Shown here: piece by piece, positions 1-11,091 of the stretch
Layout: each line of letters opens with the position of its first letter
How positions within the stretch are numbered: the stretch's first letter is position 1
Source of the DNA: Papio anubis
Lineage: Eukaryota > Chordata > Mammalia > Primates > Cercopithecidae
Direction of reading: 5' to 3'
DNA: 64,000 nt
Assembly (NCBI RefSeq): GCF_008728515.1
Contig: NC_044976.1
Location: 211,235,467 to 211,299,466, forward strand
Translations under genes and position numbers: made by a program
Notes under the pieces: model-generated
What the model was told of the DNA's origin: nothing
Seen by the model: only the letters and a program-made list of their open reading frames with translations
The model's database searches: none

Positions 1-242
1 CTGCACCTGGCTGCTTTATTCTCTTTTTACCTCGGTTGGTAAAACAACAAAAGTTGAATGCTAAAGTTAAATTAAAATGCCTTTCCCTTAGGACTCTGAT
101 TTTCACCAGCAGTCTTATTTTGCCCATTCCTTTTCATTCTCAATTATGTAATATTTATCTATTCACTTCTTCTGTTAATTTCTTTTTTGATGTATTGTGA
201 CCATGAATGATGATACAGTGGTACTAAACCTTACAATTGAAT

Positions 243-365
243 AGCACCTTACTTTACATATGATTTCATTTGATTCTCATAACGAGGTAACAGGGAACGC
301 CCTTGTCTAAGATCACACATCTAATAAGTGACAGAGTCAGGATTTGAACCCAGGTATTTTACCAG
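243..365 (-). repeat. MIR remnant, antisense
   Basis: The stretch reads as the reverse complement of the MIR core: a 'gattctcataacgaggtaac' segment, then 'gatcacacatctaataagtg', then 'aggatttgaacccagg'. It lies just upstream of the first WDR64 exon and is strongly diverged. Confidence 0.6.
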
Positions 366-413
366 TGATAGGATGTGCCCCTTTCATTAAACATTCATCC
401 CTTTGTTTTGCAG

Positions 414-494
414 ATTCGAAGATATCCCTTGGAAGGTTTTGTGACCGAAAACAGAGAGGCAGGGATTGTTTTTGGCTCTCTGCCTATATACAGG
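414..494 (+). CDS. WDR64: WDR64 internal coding exon, C-terminal tail
   Basis: An 81-nt exon (27 codons) lies between a pyrimidine-rich acceptor (ctttgttttgcag) and a consensus donor (GTGAGT at 495). Read in phase 0 it starts IRRYPLEGFVTENREAG and ends with GSLPIYR. The next exon is open only in the phase this one delivers, which supports both. No WD repeat is visible, so this would be tail sequence beyond the beta-propellers. WDR64 is assigned mainly by synteny: it sits immediately upstream of EXO1, on the same strand, in primate genomes. I could not compare the protein itself. Confidence 0.6.
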
Positions 495-1161
495 GTGAGT
501 TGGAGTTTCTAGGAGTAGAGGGGTCACAGAACAGTAGGGAATCTGCCATCTCATTCCTGGGCTACCAAGCAAGGTTGGAGAAAATCATACAGTCAAGTAG
601 ACCGTTGCTTCCAAAAACATATCATGTGCAGTCCCAGAAAAGTCTGGGGCTGTGTGTGTCAATGACCAGGTCCCTTATCTCTGCCATACCACATGGTGGT
701 TATTTTGAATGTTACTCTGGTGGCTCATCAACTACAGGGTAAAATCCAAATGCCTTTGCTTGGCTTATACAACCTCCAGGATCCACCCTCTTGTTTCACC
801 ACCTTCTCCTCACACTCTGCCTATATTCCAACCATATGAAATTACTTTCCATGCCTTAACCATCACTGGTCTCTCCGACACCTCTGAAACTGTGCCTGTG
901 CTGCCCCCCTGCCCAGGATTCATTCATTTCTTGTTTCCCTCCAAATCCCTACTCATCCTTTAAGTCTCCACCCCAGGTAACCTTGGTTAGACAACTAGTT
1001 AATTAATCCAAGAAATAATAAGCCAGAGAGCAAATATTTCAAATTAACTTACATCTTAAATGTTATCTTTCCTAAGAACATGTTGTAATAGGTATCACAC
1101 GTAAGCTAACAGATGATGCTAAAAGCTGAACTATCAAGATTTAATAGTGAATTTCTAAAGG

Positions 1162-1308
1162 GTAGACTGGATGCAGTGTCTCACACCTGTAACCCCGGAA
1201 CATTGGGAGGCAGAGGCAAGGAGATTGCTTGAGCCCACAAATTCGAGACCAGCCTGGGCAACATAATGGGACCCTGTCTCTATTTTAAAAATAAAAAATA
1301 AAATAAAG
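1162..1308 (+). repeat. Alu left monomer (FLAM/AluJ-like)
   Basis: A single diverged left-arm Alu monomer. It has 'gagaccagcctgggcaacat' and 'gaccctgtctctatttt', then an A/T-rich tail. It lies in the intron between the first two WDR64 exons. Confidence 0.8.
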
Positions 1309-1450
1309 GTTTAATATTGAGCAACTGGGAAGAAGGGGGCTGTGTATTTTGAAGCAGCTGGGCCTTCTCATTCCTCATCCCAATTCCTGAATTCATATTA
1401 CAGAAGTCTTCACTTTGAGTGTGTCTCACTGACTAATTTATGGCTTCCAG

Positions 1451-1564
1451 ATATCAAGCCCCACTAGTCTGAGATTTCTTCCACTGATTGGTGTAGAAGC
1501 CCAAAAGGACTCTTCAGATGGCATTACAGGAAAGAAGAAGGGAGGTCATGTTCAACATGAAAAA
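1451..1564 (+). CDS. WDR64: WDR64 internal coding exon, C-terminal tail
   Basis: A 114-nt exon (38 codons) lies between the acceptor 'ggcttccag' and the donor GTAAGT at 1565. Phase 0 reads ISSPTSLRFLPLIGVEAQKD and continues to a lysine- and histidine-rich end, VQHEK. The other two phases hit stop codons near the start, so the frame is unambiguous and matches the upstream exon (81 nt, phase 0). The encoded stretch is polar and basic with no visible domain. WDR64 identity rests on synteny and phase continuity. Confidence 0.62.
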
Positions 1565-1697
1565 GTAAGTTAGTACTAATTCCACAGTTAACTCCAATTT
1601 CAGTGTATCCTATTTCTGTTTGTTTTTTAAAAATATATATATATATATGTCTCTGCTTTCAGAAACATTCTGAACCTAAAATCATTTCAGTTCATAC

Positions 1698-1999
1698 TTT
1701 TTTTTTTTTTTTTTGAGGCGGAGTTTCACTCTTGTTGCCCAGGCTGGAGTGCAATGGCACGAACTCAGCTCACCGCAACCTCCGCCTCCCAGGTTCAAGC
1801 GATTCTTCTGCCTCAGCCTCCCGAGTAGCTGGGACTACAGGCATGAGCCACTGTGTCTGGCTAATTTTGTAATTTTTTTAGTACAGACAGAGTTTTTCCA
1901 TGTTGGTCAGGCTGGTCTCGAACTCCTGACCTCAGGTGATCCACCCACCTCAGCCTCTCAAAGTGCTGGGATTACAGGCATGAGGCACCGATCCCAGCC
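1698..1999 (-). repeat. AluS-type, antisense
   Basis: A full-length Alu in reverse orientation with a T17 tail. The flanking duplications 'tcagttcatactttt' are visible at about 1686-1700 and 2000-2014. Confidence 0.95.
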
Positions 2000-2051
2000 T
2001 CAGTTCATACTTTTTATGAATATTCCAGATGTGTGTGTTTTAGCTCAGTGA

Positions 2052-4312
2052 GATGAAAATCATGAATTTGCTGGACACAGAGAGAGAGAAAAATCAAATA
2101 AGATCAATAAGCCTCAGCTAATGAAGCTTATCTAGAGCTTTACGACTGAAATTCACCGAGCTGTTCTAGAAACCAGGAGATTTGACACGACATAGAGGAG
2201 GGCTGTGTAAGCATCCCTGCATCTTAATTTGGTTGCACCTACAGAGTAAAGCCATGACATCGATCAGTTTCTCTCGGAGCTGCAAGAATTTCTCTGAAGT
2301 ATTAATAAAAATAACGAACATGCAGTGCTTTATAGTTTGCAGTGATTTCATAAGTGATTCATTTGATTTTCACAGTAAGTACAAAGAAAATATTATACTC
2401 TCTTAGAGCTGGGAAAAAAAATGGAGTCTAAAGTAAGGTCAAGTGCCTTACCAAAGATCACATACAAATGAAGTGATAAGCTGAGATCCACTCTTGACTC
2501 CAAATTCCATGCTCATTCAATTAAACCTTGATAGCCTACACTGCTATCACTATATAACCTATCACTCTTCTACTAGTTCTAGAAGCTTTCAGGGGCCTAA
2601 CTTAACCCATGGCCATTTATCCAGTCTTTAAAATAGATCAAACATTAGGGGGAAGATACAGCATACTGTAATTTTTTAATAAGTCTCCTTTCTATGAAGT
2701 CAGATTAAAATTAAAAAGGAGTTGGCCTTTATTGATTGTGCCTAATTCAGTAATAGATAAATACTGATAACAACAACAACGATATTCAAAGCTGCTTTGT
2801 TTAATACTGAAAACTTTGCCATAATATTGTTAGCTTGTGCACTTAAGGAGAATATGAATGATTTCTGTTAATCATCAACTCTGACAATTATTTGAGTAAG
2901 AATTTTTGGTATTAGAAGAGTTTTCTGTTAAAAAAAATCATTTACTTTTAATTGTTTTATGTAACTGACGAAACACAGTTGTATAAATAATACAAAACCT
3001 TGTCTAGAGACGTGGAAATGAAAAAAAAAATCCAAAACTAAAAGGTAATAAAGAAAGTATTTGCATTTTTTTTCTGCACGACTCTGTGAATATATGCATT
3101 ATGTTTTATAATTCATGTATTTTATGCCTATTTGCACTCTTAAATTTTATCTCATCTGATGTTATATAATTTACATTCTTTAAGTAAATACTAAGTGACA
3201 GAAAGAAGATGGCTAAATATGTCTTAGGTACCGGGGGAAAACAATACGGAATTAAAAATTATTCACAGTTAATCTAAATGAAGACTAATCTACACTCCAA
3301 TAACCAGAGTTTGACTCTACTATAATTAATTTTATTAGAGATCATAAAGAATGATAAATTATCCAAACATAAACACATTTTTAAGATGTCTAATAACCTG
3401 ATGTTCTGACAGATCCTTTATTTTCTCTTAATCACTCTGATAGATTGTTGATCACACCGGAAAGACAAAAGGAATAGATGTCTTCATTTGTTTATAGAAA
3501 ATAGATGCCTTAATTTGCTTAAATTGAAAAATCCTCACATAAAACTCTCTTCAGGTTTACTAAAGGAAATAGTCAAGTCCGGGCGTCAAAATTGGTTTCC
3601 AATATAAAATTAAGACCCTGTTAAAAACTGTGCACTTAGTAAGATGACAAAATCTGGAAACTGGGATGGATTGAAGCACCACTATGCTACCTGTCTATAA
3701 TTTTAGAACTCCAAAGAGCCTAAATGGAAAAATAAGGGATGAAATAAAACCAATAGTTAGACACCAAATGCCTATTTTCATAAAAACACTTCCAAAATTG
3801 TGGGCATAAAACGACCCCAGAAATTTAGGCGGAGAAATTTCACTTTAATGAAACAAATATTTATGGAACACCTTAAAATATTCATCATGTCCCCTGCACT
3901 GTTCCGGGCACCAGGAATCCATTTATAGATTAAGGAACTTAAAGTACAGTTGGAAGAAAGTCCTTTGAGTAAAAGGTTCAATAACAGATATCTTAGTCTC
4001 TTTTGACTTATTATTTTTAAATACAGAAATGCTAATTCTTAATGTGAACTTCTTTAAATCATGTATACATCTCTTTAGAATTAAACAACACATTATAAAA
4101 TATTAATCATGGTACAACAAAAGATAAATCAGAACATGAGTTTATATTTCCTTTTCCGTTTAAATGTAGGAAGAGAAGGGAAGAAAGTGAACTTTGGAAA
4201 GCGTAACCCATTTTCAAAATTGTGGAAACATGTCCAATCATGCAAAAATGGCTAAGTGAAAGATGGTATATGTGATAACATACTCCATAGTTTTTCCAAA
4301 GTATTTAATGAC
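2052..4312. other. Intronic AT-rich DNA, no gene seen
   Basis: This lies in the presumed last large WDR64 intron. It contains an antisense MIR-like remnant at about 2310-2520 (stretches 'tttcataagtgattcatttg' and 'aaagatcacatacaaatg'). The rest is AT-rich unique sequence with no convincing exon. Confidence 0.5.
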
Positions 4313-4621
4313 AGGCCAGGCACAATGGCTCATGCCTGTAATCCCAGCACTTTGGGAGGCTGAGGCAGTTGGATTGATTGAATCCAGGAGTTTGAGATCA
4401 CTCTCGGAAACATAGTGAGACCTTGTCTCTCCAAAAAAAAGAAATACAAAAATTGGCCGGGTGTGGTGGTGTGCACCTGTAGTCCCAGCTACTTGGGAGG
4501 CTGAGGTGAGAGGATCGCTTGAGCCTGGAAAGTGGCCGTTGCAGTGAGCCAAGATCATGCCAAAGCATTTCAGCCTGGGTGACAGAATAAAACTCTGTCT
4601 CCAAAAAAAAAAAAAAAAAAA
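4313..4621 (+). repeat. Alu (J/S-type)
   Basis: A dimeric Alu running from 'ggccaggcacaatggctcat' to a long A tail. It is moderately diverged. Confidence 0.93.
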
Positions 4622-4724
4622 CAGATAAATTCTCACAATTTTATTTTAGGTGAAAAGAATATATAAACTGTAACTCAGTAATATTTCTAATGATAACAGC
4701 AAACCTTTGTTTTCAAATCAATGT

Positions 4725-4945
4725 TGCCCAGTATGATACTGTGCACTTGCTATGCCCTCTTTCATTTCATCTTTGCAAAAACACTTTGAGATAGTTGCAA
4801 TGATCATCCTCCTGTTACAATTAAGAAAACTGAAACACAGAGGATAAATGATTCCTCTGAGATTCCAAAAGAAGCAAGTCATAGAGCTGGGATAAACCCA
4901 GTCACTTAACTTCAGAGCCTGGACACTTAAATGCAATGCAGTGTA
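4725..4945 (-). repeat. MIR remnant, antisense
   Basis: It resembles the reverse complement of MIR, with 'ctgttacaattaagaaaact', then 'atagagctgggataaaccca'. It is old and diverged. Confidence 0.5.
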
Positions 4946-5145
4946 ATTCAGAGATGGGTGAGCTGCTAGGTCTCTCCTGGTCAGAATAACCTTATGAGAA
5001 CTAACAATTAATGAACATTAGAGAGCCCCACCCTTCCCATCTTTTTCAGTCTCCTCACTGATTTATTTTTTTTCAGAACTCTGATTACTACATGACATTA
5101 TATCATATAAAAATTCATTTTTTCCAAAAGTATTTTTCATATAGC

Positions 5146-5325
5146 ATCATTGTTCTTGCCTTTATCCCACTAGAATGTAAGGCAAAAAAAAAAAGTCATT
5201 TTTATTGCCTTTATCCCACTAGAATGTAAGATCCACGAAGGCAGAAACTTTGCCTAACTCACTCTCTGCTGCAGTGCCAATGTCTAGAACATAAGAGACA
5301 CTGCAGAAACATTTGCTGAATGAAA
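5146..5325 (+). repeat. L2 3' end carrying a local 26-bp duplication
   Basis: L2 3'-end words such as 'cccactagaatgtaag' and 'aacatttgctgaatgaa' are present. A 26-bp segment occurs twice inside it (5156-5181 and 5205-5230), separated by 23 bp that includes an A11 tract. Confidence 0.6.
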
Positions 5326-5338
5326 TAGTGGATTAGGG

Positions 5339-5477
5339 GTTTTTTTTTAGACGCAGTCTCGCTCTGTCGCCCAGGCTGGAGGGCAGTGGCACGATCTCGG
5401 CTCACTGCAAGCTCCGTCTCCCGGGTTCACGCCATTCTCCTGCCTCAGCCTCCCGAGTAGCTGGGACTACAGGCGTG
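5339..5477 (-). repeat. 5'-truncated AluY, antisense
   Basis: Only the 3' half of an Alu is present in reverse orientation, from a T tract to 'gggactacaggcgtg'. After that the sequence becomes unique. Confidence 0.88.
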
Positions 5478-6037
5478 AATTAGCTTTCAAAACAAGTAGA
5501 AAAAGAAAAAGAGAAAATAAAAGAAAGATCTGTGCAGCCTGGGAAGTTCCCTCTGCTGGGGTTTAGCAGGTTGATCAGGGAGCTAAGCCTCCTACCTTGG
5601 CTGTGGGAGAAAGACGAGTAGTCATGTGACCTGTTAATGTTCAAGCTTAAAGGATCCTACTGTAAGTGTTTGTGTGCTGGTCCCATCAGCCCCTGTCATG
5701 TGGTCCTGGCAGTCCTGTTTGGCCTGCAGGAAGTGCCTGTTGTTTCATCTCAGAATGGCTGCCTCTAGGATGCTCGAGTTGCTGTTTATTAACCTGGGCC
5801 CTGTAAGTGGTTGAATATTGACCTTAGGAGCTCACTCTTCTCCCTTTCCTTATAACTCTCTACGTCTCCTCTTCCCTTTTTCTTCTTTCTTTCTTATTCC
5901 CTATCATAGACCATAAAATCAAATTAACATGTATTATGAATATTGGTTGAACATTACTGATATGAATTTTTAAACCAAATTAGTTTAAATTTTATACCTA
6001 TTTCTTCCAAAAATAATCAATGCAAAACAAACTTTTA

Positions 6038-6205
6038 TTAGCTGGATGCGGTGACACATGCCTGTGGTCCCAGTTACTTGGGAGGTTAAGATGGGAGGAT
6101 TGCTTGAGCCCAGGGGTTGAGGCTGCAGTGAGCTGTGATGGTGCCACTGCACTCCAGTCTGGGTGATGGAGCAAGACCCTGTCTCAGAACAAAATAGAAC
6201 ACAAC
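6038..6205 (+). repeat. Alu right-arm fragment (AluJ/FRAM-like)
   Basis: It matches the right half of an old Alu: 'gtggtcccagttacttggga', 'ccactgcactccagtctggg' and 'gaccctgtctcag'. Confidence 0.8.
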
Positions 6206-6314
6206 AAAAACCAACCTTTTAGTCCTCATTTGTGTGACTGATAATTACTTGATTTTATTTTCCTACGAGCCAATGGACTCTGATGTTATTAATCTACAAT
6301 ATTAATTATTAATT

Positions 6315-6337
6315 GTGCTTGCTTCGGCAGGACATAC
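6315..6337 (+). pseudogene. 3'-truncated U6 snRNA retro-fragment (23 nt) with target-site duplication
   Basis: The 16 bases GTGCTTGCTTCGGCAG, followed by a diverged ACATAC, match the 5' end of U6 snRNA. The piece sits exactly between two identical 19-bp copies of 'acaatattaattattaatt' (6296-6314 and 6338-6356). A perfect duplication around a small-RNA 5' end is the hallmark of target-primed retroposition. It has no A tail, which is typical of 3'-truncated snRNA pseudogenes. It cannot encode a functional U6. It lies in the last large WDR64 intron. Confidence 0.75.
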
Positions 6338-6659
6338 ACAATATTAATTATTAATTAACCAAGTCTTGTTTTGTTGTGACCCAACCCCTTCCACACTGCA
6401 GCTGCGTCCCAGAAGGGTTAACTGTCCAGTCAAGTAGCTCTTCAGCTTCGGCTTGTCCACCACATCCTTCAGGAGCCCCACCTCCTACTTTTAACACACT
6501 TTCTTCCTGAAGTCCCATAGGATTGTTAAGTAAATAACTATTCATTTTTTTCTAGGAGGATTAAAATCTCTTTGTAAATTAGCAATACGACTTGGCTCTG
6601 GAAAACTGTGTTTGTCGGTACAATGCCAGTTACTAACTGACATGCTCTTTATTTCACAG

Positions 6660-6743
6660 GTATCACGAAGAAGAAGTTTGAAAAAAAATTTAGTCCCACA
6701 AATAAATCTGGCTTCTTCCTTCTTCCCAACTATACCCAAGTAA
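6660..6743 (+). CDS. WDR64: WDR64 terminal or penultimate coding exon
   Basis: After the acceptor 'ctctttatttcacag' the phase inherited from the previous exon reads VSRRRSLKKN, then IPK and TAA at 6741-6743. This 27-residue tail is strongly basic at its start. The last codon and the stop (AAGTAA) also form part of a good splice donor, AA|GTAAGA at 6740. The exon can therefore either end the protein here or splice through a 75-bp intron to the open exon at 6815. Both routes keep the final lysine. I take the stop as an equal possibility. WDR64 identity is by synteny. Confidence 0.5.
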   Translation, partial: VSRRRSLKKNLVPQINLASSFFPTIPK

Positions 6744-6814
6744 GAAGAAAAAATCAGAAATGGCTGCTGCACATAAAATGGCAACGTGTGGATGATACCT
6801 TCTCTTTATTTCAG

Positions 6815-7112
6815 GATGAGAGGGAGAAACCAGCAGACACTATCAGTCATTTCTGGTGTCATTCACCAGTCATTTCTGGTGTCAGACCATCCTACTAATG
6901 GGGAAGATTCTTTAGGGAGTTCTGGTGACCTGAATACCAAGCAAGGAGCAAGCAGCCAGAAGTTTAGGCAGTGTTTCTCATTTACTATGAGCAGACTGAC
7001 ACATAAGAAAACAAATGAAATCAATAGCATTGGTAGGTCTAAAATCATATGCTTATCAATGTTTAGCTTTCCACTTCCTCCCACCGGTCACCTTACTCCA
7101 GAGCCAGAATGA
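6815..7112 (+). CDS. WDR64: Candidate alternative last coding exon of WDR64
   Basis: Acceptor 'cttctctttatttcag' precedes 298 nt that stay open in the phase given by AA|G splicing from the previous exon, ending at TGA 7110-7112. It would add about 98 residues, serine- and threonine-rich, ending in TPEPE. A 22-bp direct duplication lies inside it (cagtcatttctggtgtca repeated near 6842 and 6867). The intron would be only 75 bp, which is short but feasible. A possible AATAAA signal lies near 7481. It may instead be 3' UTR or non-coding. Confidence 0.35.
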
Positions 7113-7439
7113 CTGTCAGGACATGTGCAGTAACAGGCACTTTCAGGTCATGCTATGTGTTGTACCAAGAGAATTATTATTAAAAAGAAAAATGCACCAG
7201 TCAGATCTCTAGATGTTTGTCTTCTTCGTTTAGAGAAATATTATCTGGAAGAAAATATCCTAAGTTTATTCACACGTAGTCCAGACATGACTCCAGAAAA
7301 ATATAAAAGGCGGCAAAGAAAGGAAGAAAATGGGTCAACAAATAGAAAAAGCATAGTAACATGGTAGATTTAACCTTAAATATATCAATAATTATGAAAC
7401 CTTTACTAGGTTAAGTACGCAAATTTAAAAGGTTGCCAG

Positions 7440-8110
7440 AATGGATTAAAACACAAAATCCCAACTAAATGTTGTTTATAATAAACACATCTAACATACA
7501 AGGACACCAAAATCTTAAAAGAATGAAAAAAGATAGATCATGCAAAATCTAACCTAAGAAAATCAATATAGTCATATTAATATTAAAATATACTTTAAGA
7601 AAATAAACAAGAGTCTTTATAATAGTTTTATTAATAATAACTCAAAATTGGAAAAAGCCTAGCTTCCACAACAGAAGAATAACTAAACAAACTATGGTAG
7701 GGTAGGACAACGGAATCCTCAGCAATTAAAAGGAATAAAATGCTAATGCATGCATTAACATAGACCAATCTCGAGAATATGTTAAGTCAAAAGAATTTTT
7801 CAGAAAGAATACATGTTGTATGATTCCATGTTTATAAAATTCTACAACAGGGAAGACTAATATTCAGTTTAAAAAATTAAAACAATGGTGGCCTCTGGGA
7901 GAGAGGGCAAATGTCACAGACAGATTTAGAGATTTAGAAGGGGTACGAAAGAACTTTCTAGGTTGAATGGTAATGTTCTTCATTTTAATAATGTTTGGGT
8001 TATACAGCTAGGTGTGCATTTCAAAATTTATTGAATGTTATTTCTGCATTTCATTGTATGTGAATTTTTTCAAAAAATTAAGAACTGTAAACTAATATTC
8101 TCATTGATAT
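7440..8110 (+). repeat. L1M fragment
   Basis: It reads like the 3' part of an old L1: 'ttggaaaaagcctagcttcc', 'aatcctcagcaattaaaagg' and 'gtatgattccatgtttataa'. It is diverged and has no open ORF2. Confidence 0.65.
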
Positions 8111-8465
8111 GCACGCTAATAGGATTACTAGTGTCTTCAACTTACTTTGAAATGAATCAAAAAAATAAGATGAACTAATGGATAGAGGGATGGGCTGATA
8201 GATGGATATGTGTTAGAGCATATCTAAAACCACATTAATTATGGAATCTAGGTGGTAGGAATATAGGTATTCATTATGGAGTTCTTTCAAATTCTCTGTT
8301 TTCATTTTTTCCATATTAAAAGAGAGGAGGGGAAAAAGTCTAATGAAGAAATCAATATAACATTTTAGAGAAAACTTTGAGGAATTCTATCTAAATGCAA
8401 AGGTATATTTATGTTCATGGCTTTGAGGATGCAATATTGTAAATATGTAAGTTCTTTCTATACTA

Positions 8466-8712
8466 GTCATGTATTGCTGCATAACAATGAAAAAAATTGA
8501 GTGGCTTGAAACAGCAATCATTTATTTGCTCATAACTCTGTGGGTTAGCAATTTGGGCTGGCCCCACCTGAGCATTTCTTCTGGTCTCACCTGGTGCCAC
8601 TCACACAACTGCAGTGAGTGTCTAAATGGTCTAAGATGGCCTCCTTGTGTTTGATGCTGACTGCTGACTGGACTTCTCTTTCTGTGTGATCTCTCCTCTC
8701 CAAAGAGCCAAG
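8466..8712 (-). repeat. MaLR-type LTR remnant, antisense
   Basis: The run 'gtattgctgcataacaatga', 'catttatttgctcataactc' and 'tctgtgggttagcaatt' resembles the reverse complement of an old MLT1-type LTR end. Family assignment is uncertain. Confidence 0.45.
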
Positions 8713-9018
8713 GGGCCAGATTACAGTGCTCGCACCTGTAATTCCAGAACTTGGGGAGGCTGTAGTGGAAGGATCGCTTGAGCTCAGAAGTTTGAGACCA
8801 GCCTAGGCAACACAGCAAAACTCTGTCGCTACAGTAAATACACGAATTACCTTGGTGTGGTGGCACAGGCCTATAGTTCCAGCTGCTGGAGATGCTGAGG
8901 TGGGAGGATCACTTGGGCCTGGGGTGTCAAGGCTGCAGTGAGCTGAGATTGCACCACTGCACACCAGCCTGAGTGAGTCAGCGAAACCCTGTCTCAAACA
9001 CAAAACAAAAACACAAAG
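8713..9018 (+). repeat. AluJ-type
   Basis: A diverged dimeric Alu with 'gagaccagcctaggcaacac' in the left arm, 'ccactgcacaccagcctgag' in the right arm, and an ACAAA-rich tail. Confidence 0.88.
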
Positions 9019-9084
9019 AGGCAAGACGACAGTTCTTCACATAATGATCTGATGGTTTCAAGAAGGTAAAAACAGAAGCAACAA

Positions 9085-9440
9085 GATCTCTTGAACCACT
9101 GAGTACAAAAGAAAAGATGGGTAAATTGAATTATATTACAGTTTAAAATTCCTGTTTACCAAAGAGAGACTATTAAGAAAGAAAAAAGGCAAGCTGTAGG
9201 ATGGCAGAGATTTTTGTTCGTGTAACAAAGAAAGGACTTATATCTAAAATGTATAAAGAACTCCAACAAATCAATAAGAAAAATCAAGGCAATCCACTAG
9301 GATAGGCAAAAAAAAAAAAAAAAAAAAAAACCATGAACTGACACTTCAGAGAAGAGGCTATACAAATAGCCAATACATGTATTAAAAAGTGCTCAACTTT
9401 CTTAACAATAATCAAAGTAATGCTAATCAGAACCATATTA
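9085..9440 (+). repeat. L1M ORF2 fragment
   Basis: It contains L1 ORF2 words such as 'aaagaactccaacaaatcaa' and 'aaaagtgctcaactttctta'. It is interrupted by an A-rich run at about 9309-9330. Confidence 0.65.
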
Positions 9441-9967
9441 GATGAAATAATCAACCAAAAACAAAAACAAACTCCTGGGACTAATAATCAATTATACCCA
9501 AGGTTGTAGGATACAAGATTAATAGGCAAAAGTCAATTGCTTCCCTATTTACCAGCAATGAACACGTGGAATTGAAATTAAAAACACGATACTTAGGCAA
9601 AAACCTAACAAAATATATAGAAGAACTATGTGAGGAAAACCCCAAAACTCTGATGAAAGAAATCAAGTAACTAAATAAAGGAGAAATATTCCATGTTCAT
9701 GGGTAAGAAGATTCAATATCATCAAGATGTCAGTTTTTCCCAACTTGATCTAAAAATTCAATGCAATCCCAACCAAAACTCCAGAAAATTACTCTGGGGA
9801 TATTGAGAAACTGGTTCTAAAGCTAATATGGAGAAGCAAAAGACACAAAATAGCAAACACAATATTGAAGAAGAAGAAAGAAGTTGGGGGACTGATATAA
9901 AGACTTAGTATAAAGCTATCGTGATCAAGACAGTGTGGTACTGGCAACAGACTTAAGAAATAGATCA

Positions 9968-10249
9968 GGCCGGGCGCGGTGGCTCACGCCTGTAATCCCA
10001 GCATTTTGAGAGGCCGAGGCCAAGACAGGCAGATCACGAGGTCAGGAGATCGAGACCATCCTGGCTAACATGGTGAAACCCCATCTCTGCTAAAAACACA
10101 AAAATTAGCCGGGCACGGTGGCGGGCACCTGTAGTCCCAGCTACACAGGAGGCTGAAGCAGGAGAATGGCGTGAACCCGGGAGGCAGAGCTTGCAGTGAG
10201 TGGAGATCGTGCCACTGCACTCCAGCCTGGGGGACAGAGACTCCGCCTC

Positions 10250-10279
<30 letters not shown>
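9968..10279 (+). repeat. AluY-type
   Basis: A full-length Alu with a long A tail, flanked by 'aagaaatagatca' at 9955-9967 and again at 10277-10289. Confidence 0.95.
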
Positions 10280-10280
<1 letters not shown>

Positions 10281-10640
10281 AATAGATCAATGGGACAGAA
10301 TAGAGAGCCCAGAACCAGACCCACATAAATACAGTCAACTGATCTTTGACAAAGAAGCAATGATAACACAATGGAGAAAAAGATAGACTTCCACACATAG
10401 TGCTGGAACAACTGGACATCCACGCGCAAAAAAATGAATTCAGATGCAACCTTACATCCTTCCCAAAAATTAGCTCAAAATGGATTATAAGCCTAATTGT
10501 AAGATGTAAAACTGTAAAACTCCTAAAAGATAACAGGAGAAATTTTAAATTTCCTTCAATTTGATAATGATGTTTTAGATACAACACCAAAGACACAACC
10601 TATGAAATAAGGAATTGATAAACTGTACCTCATAAATAGA

Positions 10641-10930
10641 TTCTTTTTTTGAGATCGAGTTTGATGTGTCACCTGGCTGGAGTGCAATGGCACCATCTTG
10701 GCTCACTGCAACCTCCACTTCCTGGGTTCAAGCAATTCTTGTGCCTCAGCCTCCTAAGTAGCTGGGACTATAGGCGTATGCCACCACACCCTGCTACTTC
10801 TTTGCATTTTAGTAGAGACAGGGTTTCGCCATGTTGCCCAGGCTGGTCTCAAACTCCTGAGCTCAGGCAATCTGTCTACCTTGGCCTCCCAAAGTGCTAG
10901 GATTATAGGCATAAGCCACCATGCCTGGCT
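10641..10930 (-). repeat. AluS-type, antisense
   Basis: A full-length reverse Alu, from a T tract to 'gccaccatgcctggct'. It is inserted in the L1. Confidence 0.93.
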
Positions 10931-11091
10931 TTGTAAACTGCACTTCATTAAGATTAAAATTATCTGCTCTGTAAGAGACACTGTCAAGAGAATGAAAAGA
11001 CAAGACAAAGACTGGGAGAAAATATTTGCAAAAGACACTTCTGATAAAGAACTGTTACGTAATATACAAGAAGAACTATTAAAACTCCACA

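Noticed and set aside
6315..6337. Working U6 snRNA gene
   Set aside because: Only about 22 of roughly 107 bases are present and no promoter elements (DSE, PSE, TATA at the right spacing) are seen.
7200..7367. Further WDR64 exon after the acceptor 'tgtcttcttcgtttag'
   Set aside because: The frame KYYLEENILSLF... to TAG looks protein-like, but no donor before it gives a convincing phase, and the preceding candidate exon already ends in a stop. Left open for RNA evidence.
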